A DNA stretch of 13,705 nucleotides, from contig CALKHM010000033.1 of NCBI GenBank assembly GCA_937988695.1, positions 1-13,705 on the forward strand, written 5' to 3'. Shown piece after piece: positions 6,573-12,785 of this stretch. Source of the DNA: an uncultured Microbacterium sp. (GTDB lineage Bacteria > Actinomycetota > Actinomycetes > Actinomycetales > Microbacteriaceae). A program made the position numbers and the translations under genes. How positions within the stretch are numbered: the first letter of the stretch is position 1; the number at the start of each line of letters is the position of its first letter. A model generated the notes under the pieces. The model saw only the letters and a program-made list of their open reading frames with translations. It was not told where the DNA came from and made no database searches.

Positions 6573-6588
6573 ATCGAAGATTGTCAAT
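6573..6588. promoter_or_regulatory. ArsR operator candidate, right copy
   Basis: The 16-bp sequence ATCGAAGATTGTCAAT is the reversed counterpart of the left site, with the same ATCGA/TCAAT half-sites and a 6-bp centre. The centre-to-centre distance to the left site is 36 bp. It ends 14 bp before the ATG at 6603 and would block flavoprotein transcription if occupied. No clear -10 for the + direction could be picked. Confidence 0.65.
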
Positions 6589-6602
6589 GTGTGGAGGTTG
6601 GT

Positions 6603-7922
6603 ATGGAACTCGTCGTCGTGATCGGGGCCGGTCCCCAAGGGCTGGCCGCTGCGGCTCATCTGCGTGAGCGCGGGCTCGAACCGCTCGTCCTGGAAGCCGG
6701 CGATGGTCCCGGGGCGGCGGTGGCGGAGTGGGGGCATGTGCGTTTGTTCTCGCCGTGGTCGGAGCTCACCGACGCCGCATCTCGTCGCCTGCTGGAGCCG
6801 TCCGGGTGGGTGGCACCGGAGAAGGGGTATCCGACCGGGGCACAATGGATCGATGGCTATCTCGCCCCTCTCGCGGCAGTGCTCGGCGACCAGGTGCGGT
6901 ATGGGGTGCGGGTCGTGGGCGTGGGCCGGGAGGGTCGGGATCTCTCGGTCGATGCCGGACGTGCCGAGCAGCCGTTCGTCGTGCACGTTCGCCGCACGGA
7001 CGGTGCAGAGGAGCGCATCGAGGCGGGCGCAGTGATCGACGCGTCGGGCACCTGGCATACCCCGAGCCCGGCCGGAGCTGACGGCCTTCCTGCGCTGGGC
7101 GAGCGGGCCGCAGCCGATGCGGGACTCCTGGATCACCGGATGCCCGCGATCGAGGACGCCACGGGTCTGGCCGGCCGGCATGTTGTCGTGGTCGGCAACG
7201 GGCACTCTGCCGCGACCACGATCGGGATCTTGTCGCGGGTCGCGAAGCGGGAGCCGGGGACGCGGGTCACGTGGGTGCTGCGCCGCGGCACGGTCGGGAA
7301 CACGTTCGGCGGCGGGACCGCGGACGAGCTGCCGGAGCGCGGTGCGCTGGGTCAGCGGGCGAAGCAGGCCGTCGAGGACGGACTCGTGGACCTCGTCACA
7401 GGGTTCCCCACCGACCGGGTCGTCGTCGAGAACGGGCAGGCGGTGCTCGTCGCCGAAGACGGGCGCAGGCTGGACCCGGCGGCGAAGGTGTTCGTTTCGA
7501 CCGGGTTCCGGCCCGACCTGTCGTTCCTCTCCGAGATCCGTCTCGATCTCGACCTGCGGCTGCAGGCGCCGGCGAAGGTCGCCGTCGAGGTGGACCCGAA
7601 TCTGCACTCCTGCGGCTCGGTCCGGGCGACCGGGGCCGTGGACCTGGAGCATCCCGAGCGGGGGTTCTACATCGTCGGGGCGAAGTCCTACGGGCGTGCG
7701 CCGACGTTCCTGGCTCTGACCGGGTTCGAACAGGTCCGCAGCGTCGTCGCCGCGATCGCCGGCGACCGTGAGGCCGCCGAGCGGGTCGACCTGGTCCTCC
7801 CGGACACCGGCGTGTGCGGTGGGTCGGGACTGTTCGACGCCCCGGACGAGGCCGCCAGCACGGGGTCATGCTGTGCGCCTGCACCGCAGCTCATCCAGCT
7901 CGGTACCAGGACGGCGGGGTGA
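6603..7922 (+). CDS. arsO: ArsO-like FAD/NAD(P)-dependent flavoprotein monooxygenase
   Basis: A 439-residue protein started at ATG 6603, with GGAGG at 6593-6597 five bases upstream. The FAD dinucleotide fold is GAGPQG at residues 8-13; the NAD(P) fold is VVVGNGHSAATT near 197-208; a VFVSTGFRPDL segment near 297-307 is the conserved ATG-type motif linking the domains. These mark a two-dinucleotide-binding flavoprotein like those called ArsO or putative flavin monooxygenases in arsenic operons. The reaction in arsenic resistance is not settled, so the symbol is provisional. The C-terminus is Cys-rich (TGVCGG, then GSCCAP), consistent with thiol chemistry or As(III) binding. It is divergent from arsR across a paired operator. 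Its stop overlaps a GTGA that would have started a second flavoprotein, now decayed. A thioredoxin-reductase-like role is an alternative. Confidence 0.75.
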   Translation: MELVVVIGAGPQGLAAAAHLRERGLEPLVLEAGDGPGAAVAEWGHVRLFSPWSELTDAASRRLLEPSGWVAPEKGYPTGAQWIDGYLAPLAAVLGDQVRYGVRVVGVGREGRDLSVDAGRAEQPFVVHVRRTDGAEERIEAGAVIDASGTWHTPSPAGADGLPALGERAAADAGLLDHRMPAIEDATGLAGRHVVVVGNGHSAATTIGILSRVAKREPGTRVTWVLRRGTVGNTFGGGTADELPERGALGQRAKQAVEDGLVDLVTGFPTDRVVVENGQAVLVAEDGRRLDPAAKVFVSTGFRPDLSFLSEIRLDLDLRLQAPAKVAVEVDPNLHSCGSVRATGAVDLEHPERGFYIVGAKSYGRAPTFLALTGFEQVRSVVAAIAGDREAAERVDLVLPDTGVCGGSGLFDAPDEAASTGSCCAPAPQLIQLGTRTAG

Positions 7923-8480
7923 GTCGCGGGCGCTGCTGCTCGTCGGCGGGGGCCAGCCCGGCCTAGCTGCCGCCCGTGCCGGCCAGGGATCACGGGTGGG
8001 AGCCGGTCGTGCTGGAGGCTGGCCAGGAACCGGTCGGGTCGTGGCCGGCTCGGTGTCGAAATCCGCACGAACCATCGTGTCACCGACATCAGCGCGGAGC
8101 GCACCAACGGACTCGTTGCGGGGTTCGAAGACGGCAGCTGGGTGACCGGGGAGGCAGTGATCGCGGCGATGGGTTCGTTCCGGAATCCGTATCTGCCGCA
8201 GACCCGGGGCGGGACGGGTTCGGGGGCCGGGTGCTGCATGTTGTCGACTACCGGTCGCGGGAGGTGTTCGCCGGTCAGCGGGTGCTGGTGATCCGGGCGG
8301 GCAATTCCGCGATCCAGGACGCCTACGAGCTCACTGAGGCCGCGAACGCGTCGCTGGTGGTGCGGGATCGGATCCGGTTCGCACCCCAGGTGATCGCGGG
8401 GCGGGATCTGCACTGGTGGCTGACGCGCGCGCCGTCCTGCTGCCACCGGCGATCTTGTACCGGATCGTCACGGGCACCCG
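7919..8480 (+). pseudogene. Decayed second flavoprotein monooxygenase (CzcO/ArsO-like)
   Basis: No single frame is coding, but consecutive pieces in different frames read as one flavoprotein. These are ALLLVGGGQPGLAAARA (about 7930-7980), HGWEPVVLEAGQEPVGSWP (about 7990-8045), EIRTNHRVTD to MGSFRNPYLPQT (about 8058-8203), GRVLHVVDYRSREVFAGQRV through GRDLHWWLTRA (about 8235-8430), and VLLPPAILYRIVTGT (about 8430-8475). At least four frameshifts are needed, roughly 45-50 residues seem to be missing after SWP, and the C-terminal part is gone. The NAD(P) motif GAGNSA is changed to RAGNSA. The GTG at 7919 overlaps the arsO stop as GTGA and is in the frame used by two of the internal pieces, so an intact, coupled gene probably existed. 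Surrounding genes are free of frameshifts, which argues against sequencing error. Confidence 0.8.
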
Positions 8481-8544
8481 GTTTCGGGGTGAAGTTCCCC
8501 AGCGGTCGTTCTCCTCGAACACGCTGCTCTCGGTTGCTGCGCAG

Positions 8545-10512
8545 TTACCGGATGGAGGTGGCGGCGTGCGACTGCGCAGTGGTGGTGTACGGGATCTGGG
8601 TGGGGCGTGTACGGGCGGCGCGGAGGCCGTTGCCGATCACGATGACCTCGGCGACTTCGTGGACGAGGACGACGGCGGCAAGGCCCAGCGTGCCGGTGAT
8701 CGCGAGCGGGAGCAGCACGACGATGATCGCGAGGGACAGGACGATGTTCTGGTTGATGATCGCCCGTCCGCGTTTCGCGTGCCGCAGGGCTTGTGGGATG
8801 AGGCGCAGGTCGTGGCCGGTGAACGCGATGTCGGCGGACTCGATCGCGGCATCGGAGCCGGTGGCGCCCATCGCGATCCCGACGGTCGCTCCGGCCAGGG
8901 CGGGGGCGTCGTTGATGCCGTCGCCGATCATCGCCGTCGGCAGTTCCGCGGCGAACTCTGACACGAGGCGGGCTTTGTCCTCGGGGCGGAGCTCGGCGTG
9001 CGTGTCGGTGATGCCGGCCTCGGCGGCAAGAGCATTTGCGGTGCGGGTGTTGTCGCCGGTGAGCATCGACACGGTCACGCCCTGCCGGGTGAGCGTGTGG
9101 ACGACGTCGGGGACTTCGGGACGGAGCTCGTCGCGCACCCCGATCGCGCCGATCAGCGTGTCGTCGCGGGTGACGAGGACGCAGGTCTGCCCGGCGGCCT
9201 CCATCGCCGCGACATCGGCGGCGAGTGGACCGGGGGCGATCCAGCGGGGGCTGCCCACGGTGACCCGGCGGCCGTGGATGGTTCCGGAGATGCCGTGCCC
9301 GGCCTCCTCGGCCACATCGGCCGCGGCAGGGATCTCGGATGCGGCCGTGGTGATCGCGGTCGCCAGCGGGTGGGTGGAGTGCTGCTCGATCGCGGCCGCG
9401 AGACGGAGCACCTCGGCGTCGCTCGTATCCACGTCGGGGGCGGTGACGACAGCGGTGACGGTGGGCTGGTTGCGGGTGAGGGTGCCGGTCTTGTCGACGG
9501 CGAGGTGGCGGATCGTGCCGAGGCGCTCGAACGCGGCCCCGCTCTTGATCACGACACCGAACCGGCTCGCTGCGCCGATCGCGGACACCACGGTGACGGG
9601 CACCGCGATCGCCAGCGCGCACGGGCTGGCTGCGACCAGGACGACCAGGGCACGGGTGATCCACGTCTCCGGGTCGCCCAGGAGAGATCCGAGGACGCCG
9701 ACGAGGACGGCGAGGATGATGACGCCCGGGACGAGAGGTTTCGCGATGCGGTCGGCCAGGCGCGCCCGTTCACCCTTCTCCGCCTGGGCCTGCTCGACGA
9801 GTTCGACGATCGAGGTCAGCGAGTTGTCTGCCCCGCCTGCGGTCGTGCGCACGTCGAGCGCGCCGGCGGTGTTGATCGCCCCGGCAGACACCGCATCGCC
9901 GGGAGCGACCTCGACGGGGATCGACTCGCCGGTGATCGCCGAGGTATCCAGACTCGACCGGCCCGACAGGACGATCCCGTCGGTCGCGACCCGCTCACCG
10001 GGCTTGACGACGAGGACCATCCCGACAGTGAGCTCGGCGGTGGGAATCTCCACCGTCGCCCCGTCCCGGCGGATGGTCGCCGTGTCGGGCACAAGCTTCA
10101 ACAGGGCGCGCAGGCCGCCGCGGGCATGATCCATCGCCTTGTCTTCCAAGGCTTCGGCGATCGAGTACAGGAAGGCGAGAGCGGCGGCTTCCTCGACGTA
10201 GCCGAGGACCACCGCACCGATCGCGCTGATCGTCATCAGCAGCGCGATCCCGATCTTCCGGCGTGTCACCAGAGCACGGATCGCGCCGGGCGCGAAGGTG
10301 TACGCCCCCAACAGCAGACCCGCCCAGAACACCCCCAGCGCCACCGTGTCCTGCCCGGACCATTCCAGGATCAGGCCGGCGAGGAACGCGAGACCGGAGA
10401 GGATCGGTATCAGGATTCCCGGATCCCGCCACCATGACCGCGACGGCTCATCCCTCTCATCCCCGACAGCGGTAGCAGGGGCGACGTCGGGGGCGCAGCA
10501 CTCGTCGCTCAC
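8545..10512 (-). CDS. P1B-type heavy-metal-transporting ATPase (SPC motif, Cd/Zn/Co/Pb)
   Basis: A 655-residue membrane pump started at GTG 10512, with GGAGG 7 bp upstream and a GTGA overlap with the cmtR stop. Motifs in order: CC dyad at 5-6, two N-terminal membrane-helix pairs (about 32-50, 57-77, 87-103, 108-122), TGES at 194-197, SPC at 296-298 in the metal-site helix, DKTGT with phosphorylated Asp340, His381-Pro382, GDGIND at 530-535, and a terminal HEVAE at 618-622. There is no N-terminal HMA domain. An SPC motif with a His-Glu pair in the last helices fits the P1B-4 group (cobalt and related divalent metals, like mycobacterial CtpD/CtpJ), rather than the CPC motif of Cd/Zn or Cu pumps. 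Coupling to a CmtR-type Cd/Pb sensor points to cadmium or lead export. Metal specificity is therefore inferred. Confidence 0.9.
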   Translation of the reverse strand: MSDECCAPDVAPATAVGDERDEPSRSWWRDPGILIPILSGLAFLAGLILEWSGQDTVALGVFWAGLLLGAYTFAPGAIRALVTRRKIGIALLMTISAIGAVVLGYVEEAAALAFLYSIAEALEDKAMDHARGGLRALLKLVPDTATIRRDGATVEIPTAELTVGMVLVVKPGERVATDGIVLSGRSSLDTSAITGESIPVEVAPGDAVSAGAINTAGALDVRTTAGGADNSLTSIVELVEQAQAEKGERARLADRIAKPLVPGVIILAVLVGVLGSLLGDPETWITRALVVLVAASPCALAIAVPVTVVSAIGAASRFGVVIKSGAAFERLGTIRHLAVDKTGTLTRNQPTVTAVVTAPDVDTSDAEVLRLAAAIEQHSTHPLATAITTAASEIPAAADVAEEAGHGISGTIHGRRVTVGSPRWIAPGPLAADVAAMEAAGQTCVLVTRDDTLIGAIGVRDELRPEVPDVVHTLTRQGVTVSMLTGDNTRTANALAAEAGITDTHAELRPEDKARLVSEFAAELPTAMIGDGINDAPALAGATVGIAMGATGSDAAIESADIAFTGHDLRLIPQALRHAKRGRAIINQNIVLSLAIIVVLLPLAITGTLGLAAVVLVHEVAEVIVIGNGLRAARTRPTQIPYTTTAQSHAATSIR

Positions 10513-10880
10513 GAGGCATCCTCCCCGCTTCCGGCGGGCGTGCAGCAGCCGGGCACCGAACACTCCGGGTCGATGCACGGCACCTGCTCGTCCACCGCGA
10601 GCGTCACATCCACCAGAGCCGTCAACGCCGCCGCGAGATGCGGGTCGGCGATCTCGTACCGCGTCTGCCGCCCCTCGGGCTCGGCGACCACGATCCCGCA
10701 CCCGCGCAGACACGCCAGATGGTTCGACACGTTCGTGCGGGACAGCTCCAGCTCCCGGGCAAGCTTCGCCGGATACCCCGGCGCGACGAGCAGCGACAGC
10801 AGGATACGAGACCGGGTGGGATCGGCCATCGCCCGCCCGAGACGGTTCATCACATCCACACGAGAAGCGAGAGTCAGCAC
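10509..10880 (-). CDS. cmtR: CmtR-type ArsR-family Cd(II)/Pb(II)-sensing repressor
   Basis: With GTG 10880 as start the protein has 123 residues. It aligns without gaps to the first residues of Mycobacterium tuberculosis CmtR as I remember it, putting the metal ligands at exactly Cys57, Cys61 (ACLRGC) and Cys102 (QVPC), the numbers established for CmtR. LSRTNVSNHLACLRGCG (46-62) is the recognition helix. The tail adds Cys107, Cys112 and Cys113, which CmtR lacks. An upstream ATG at 10895 lies inside the operator, and the longer frame to 11138 overlaps the divergent gene, so both are disfavoured. The promoter places transcription start on the GTG itself, implying a leaderless message. Metal binding should release the operator at 10894-10921 and derepress the coupled ATPase. 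Confidence 0.92.
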   Translation of the reverse strand: MLTLASRVDVMNRLGRAMADPTRSRILLSLLVAPGYPAKLARELELSRTNVSNHLACLRGCGIVVAEPEGRQTRYEIADPHLAAALTALVDVTLAVDEQVPCIDPECSVPGCCTPAGSGEDAS

Positions 10881-10886
10881 GCACTG

Positions 10887-10916
10887 ACCATACATCAAAT
10901 GCTGACCAGTCAGCAA
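10887..10916 (-). promoter_or_regulatory. Predicted cmtR promoter (leaderless)
   Basis: On the minus strand: -35 TTGCTG (10916-10911), 18-bp spacer, -10 TATGGT (10892-10887). The expected start is about 7 bp downstream, at the G of GTG 10880. The -35 and spacer lie within the palindromic operator. The -35 is weak (three of six consensus positions). Confidence 0.5.
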
Positions 10917-10921
10917 TTGAT
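10894..10921. promoter_or_regulatory. 28-bp palindromic CmtR operator candidate
   Basis: An inverted repeat with arms ATCAAATGCTGAC and GTCAGCAATTGAT around a CA centre. Twelve of fourteen base pairs are complementary across the axis. It overlaps the predicted promoters of both cmtR (-) and the small thioredoxin-like gene (+), so one dimer site could repress both directions. The ATCAA/TTGAT outer arms are like those of other ArsR/SmtB-family operators. Confidence 0.75.
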
Positions 10922-10931
10922 GACCTATAGT
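10902..10931 (+). promoter_or_regulatory. Predicted promoter of the thioredoxin-like gene
   Basis: -35 CTGACC (10902-10907), 18-bp spacer, -10 TATAGT (10926-10931), which is a near-consensus -10. The start would be near 10938. The -35 is inside the palindromic operator. A GTG at 10939 would give a leaderless alternative start for the gene. Confidence 0.6.
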
Positions 10932-10962
10932 GGGGAGTGTGAACTCGGGCGAAAGGAACGCT

Positions 10963-11283
10963 GTGCGGATAGAAGTTTTGAGCATCGAGGACTGCCCAAA
11001 CTCCCGGCTGGCCCTCGCAGAGGCAGAAGCCGCCCTGGCATCGCTCGGACTTTCGGCGATCCCGGTCATCGAGCGCCGCGTGACATCACCCGCGGACGCT
11101 GCGGCGATCGCGTTCGCCGGGTCGCCGACCGTGCTCATCGACGGCGCGGATGTGATCCCCGGGACCGTGCCGACCGGGAATCTCGCCTGCCGTATCTATC
11201 GCACCGAGACCGGCACGGCCGGATACCCGAGCCGGATGCAGATCGTCCACGCGATCGGTGCCCGCACGGACGCGCAGACATAG
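10963..11283 (+). CDS. Small thioredoxin-fold protein (often annotated alkylmercury lyase-like)
   Basis: A 106-residue protein started at GTG 10963, with AAAGGA 5 bp upstream; GTG 10939 is an in-frame alternative compatible with leaderless translation. Residues 1-12 (RIEVLSIEDCP) form a thioredoxin-like first strand and active-site loop with a single Cys11 in Cys-Pro-Asn rather than CxxC. FAGSPTVLIDG (51-61) carries the cis-proline loop of the fold, and Cys76 lies in GNLACRIYR. Proteins of this type occur in actinobacterial metal and mercury loci and are sometimes named alkylmercury lyase, but the MerB catalytic arrangement is not apparent. Sharing an operator with cmtR suggests induction by Cd/Pb-type metals and a role in metal-thiol handling or redox repair. 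Function is inferred from fold and context only. Confidence 0.7.
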   Translation: MRIEVLSIEDCPNSRLALAEAEAALASLGLSAIPVIERRVTSPADAAAIAFAGSPTVLIDGADVIPGTVPTGNLACRIYRTETGTAGYPSRMQIVHAIGARTDAQT

Positions 11284-11346
11284 CCCTCGGTCTTCCCCGC
11301 CAACGGCCCGAGTCCGAAGCCTGCGGTCATGCCCGCGCCCGCCGGA
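11284..11346. other. Convergent intergenic gap
   Basis: These 63 bp separate the converging thioredoxin-like gene and arsC. They contain no obvious hairpin with a T-run on either strand, so no terminator can be supported, although one would be expected here. Confidence 0.5.
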
Positions 11347-11763
11347 TTACGGTGCCGCTGGGGTGAGCAGGCTATCGATCAGGGTCTGGATGCGGGCCTT
11401 GATGTCGTCGCGGATCGGGCGCACGGCGTCGATGCCTTGCCCGGCGGGGTCGTCGAGCTTCCAGTCCTCGTAGCGTTTTCCGGGGAAGAACGGGCACGCG
11501 TCGCCGCAGCCCATCGTGATCACGACGTCGGAGTCCTGCACGGCCTCGGTGGTGAGGATCTTGGGCTGCTCGGCGGTGATGTCGATGCCTTCTTCAGCCA
11601 TGGCCTCGACGGCGACCGGGTTGATCTGGTCGGCGGGCATCGACCCGGCCGAGCGCACCTCGACCCGGCCTGCGGCGAGTTGGCGGAGGTAGCCCGCGGC
11701 CATCTGGGAGCGGCCGGCGTTGTGGACGCAGACGAACAGCACGGAGGGCTTCTGATCGGTCAT
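11347..11763 (-). CDS. arsC: Arsenate reductase ArsC (low-molecular-weight phosphatase fold)
   Basis: A 138-residue cytoplasmic enzyme that reduces arsenate to arsenite. The phosphatase loop CVHNAGRS starts at nucleophile Cys12, with Arg18. GCGDACP at 85-91 supplies Cys86 and Cys90, and the DDP at 104-106 is near the general-acid position. This layout fits the thioredoxin- or mycothiol-linked ArsC class rather than the glutaredoxin-linked class of Gram-negatives; in actinobacteria mycothiol is the likely partner. ATG 11763 follows the stop of the upstream fusion gene by 20 bp with a weak purine-rich ribosome site (GAAAGAAG). It is the third gene of the acr3 operon and a close paralogue of the C-terminal domain of the fusion, from which it may have arisen by duplication. 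Confidence 0.93.
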   Translation of the reverse strand: MTDQKPSVLFVCVHNAGRSQMAAGYLRQLAAGRVEVRSAGSMPADQINPVAVEAMAEEGIDITAEQPKILTTEAVQDSDVVITMGCGDACPFFPGKRYEDWKLDDPAGQGIDAVRPIRDDIKARIQTLIDSLLTPAAP

Positions 11764-11783
11764 GTTCGGTTCGCTTCTTTCGT

Positions 11784-12785
11784 TCAGTGGGTGAGGGTAG
11801 TGAGGAGTGCGCGGACGCGGGTTTCGATGTCGTCGCGGATCGCCGCGACCCCTTCCGGGGAGGCGAGAGCCGGGTCGCCCACGGCCCAGTCCTCGTAGCG
11901 GACACCCGGGATGATCGGGCACACGTCCCCACACCCCATCGTGATCACGACGTCGGCGGCGCGCACGGCGTCGTCGGTGAGCGGCTTCGGGAACGCCGTC
12001 TCCGCGTCGTGCTCGCCCTCGATCTCGGTCAGTAGAGACCGCACGTGTGGGTGCACGTCGGCCGCGGGGGTCGACCCGGCCGAGCGTGCGATAACGGTGC
12101 CGGCGGCGAGCTGGTTGACGAGGGCGGCGGCGAGCTGGGAGCGGCCGGCGTTCTGCACGCATACGAACAGCACCTGCGGCACCCCGGCTTCCCAGTTCCG
12201 GGTGAGATCGGCCAGCCGCTGCCTCGCGAACCGCTCGGTGAGCGGGATCAGGTGCCGGGTCAGCTTCGCCGAGCGGACCAGACCCGCGTAAGACTCGCGG
12301 ACGATCGCGACCACGAGGTCCCGGTTCAGGCCGGTGAGCTCGTCGGCGAGTTCCTCGGCGAGACGGGTGACGCGTGTGTCCATGTCGCGCAGCGCCTCAG
12401 CACGGTCCTCGGTCTGCTCCGGCTCGTCGGCCACCGCGGCCGGCGCGAACGCGTCCAGGAGAGCGGCGACGGCGCGCTGCCGGCCCGGGGCGATCCGGTA
12501 CCAGACCCATGTGCCGCGCCGTTCCGACAGCAGCATCCCCGTCTCCTTGAGCACCTTGAGGTGGTGGGAAACGGTCGGCTGGGACACTTCGGCAAGCTCA
12601 GCGAGGTCGCACACGCACGACTCGCCGCGCGGGTCGGTGGCGATCGCGGACAACATCCGCAACCTGAGCGGGTCGGCGAGCGACTTGAGTGCGCCGGCCA
12701 CGGTCGCGGCGGCATCCTGTCCGATCGCGTGCGTCGAGGACGGTGCGCACGCCTCGACGTCGGGGATGACGGTCGTGTCGGTCAT
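11784..12785 (-). CDS. ArsR-ArsC fusion: arsenite sensor joined to arsenate reductase
   Basis: A 333-residue protein; ATG 12785 overlaps the acr3 stop (ATGA) and has GAGGA 4 bp upstream. Residues about 23-112 are an ArsR winged helix with ESCVCDL (Cys57, Cys59) and VSQPTVSHHLKVL (67-79). Residues about 135-198 are a helical segment matching the three-helix dimerization domain found ahead of some actinobacterial ArsC proteins. Residues 203-331 are an ArsC domain with the loop CVQNAGRS (Cys209, Arg215) and GCGDVCP (Cys285, Cys289). All key residues of both ends are present, so both activities may be intact. The enzyme's product, arsenite, is the ligand of the attached sensor. The gene lies between acr3 and arsC in one operon. 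There is no frameshift or stop at the domain junction, so the fusion is real in this sequence. Confidence 0.93.
   Translation of the reverse strand: MTDTTVIPDVEACAPSSTHAIGQDAAATVAGALKSLADPLRLRMLSAIATDPRGESCVCDLAELAEVSQPTVSHHLKVLKETGMLLSERRGTWVWYRIAPGRQRAVAALLDAFAPAAVADEPEQTEDRAEALRDMDTRVTRLAEELADELTGLNRDLVVAIVRESYAGLVRSAKLTRHLIPLTERFARQRLADLTRNWEAGVPQVLFVCVQNAGRSQLAAALVNQLAAGTVIARSAGSTPAADVHPHVRSLLTEIEGEHDAETAFPKPLTDDAVRAADVVITMGCGDVCPIIPGVRYEDWAVGDPALASPEGVAAIRDDIETRVRALLTTLTH

Noticed and set aside
8500..8590. Repeated CTGCGCAGT near the pump's 3' end as a terminator
   Set aside because: The copies are direct repeats rather than a stem, and no T-run follows.
7976..10129. A 717-codon open frame on the + strand
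   Set aside because: Most of it is antisense to the P-type ATPase, whose motifs are unambiguous; only its first part coincides with pieces of the decayed flavoprotein.
10881..11138. N-terminal extension of cmtR to 11138 or ATG 10895
   Set aside because: The extension would be antisense to the thioredoxin-like gene and cross the operator; the GTG 10880 start gives exact CmtR cysteine numbering.
10963..11283. True alkylmercury lyase (MerB)
   Set aside because: The protein is half the size of MerB and lacks its Cys/Asp/Cys arrangement; the fold reads as thioredoxin-like.
11284..11346. Bidirectional terminator between the converging genes
   Set aside because: No stable stem with a T tract could be found by eye.
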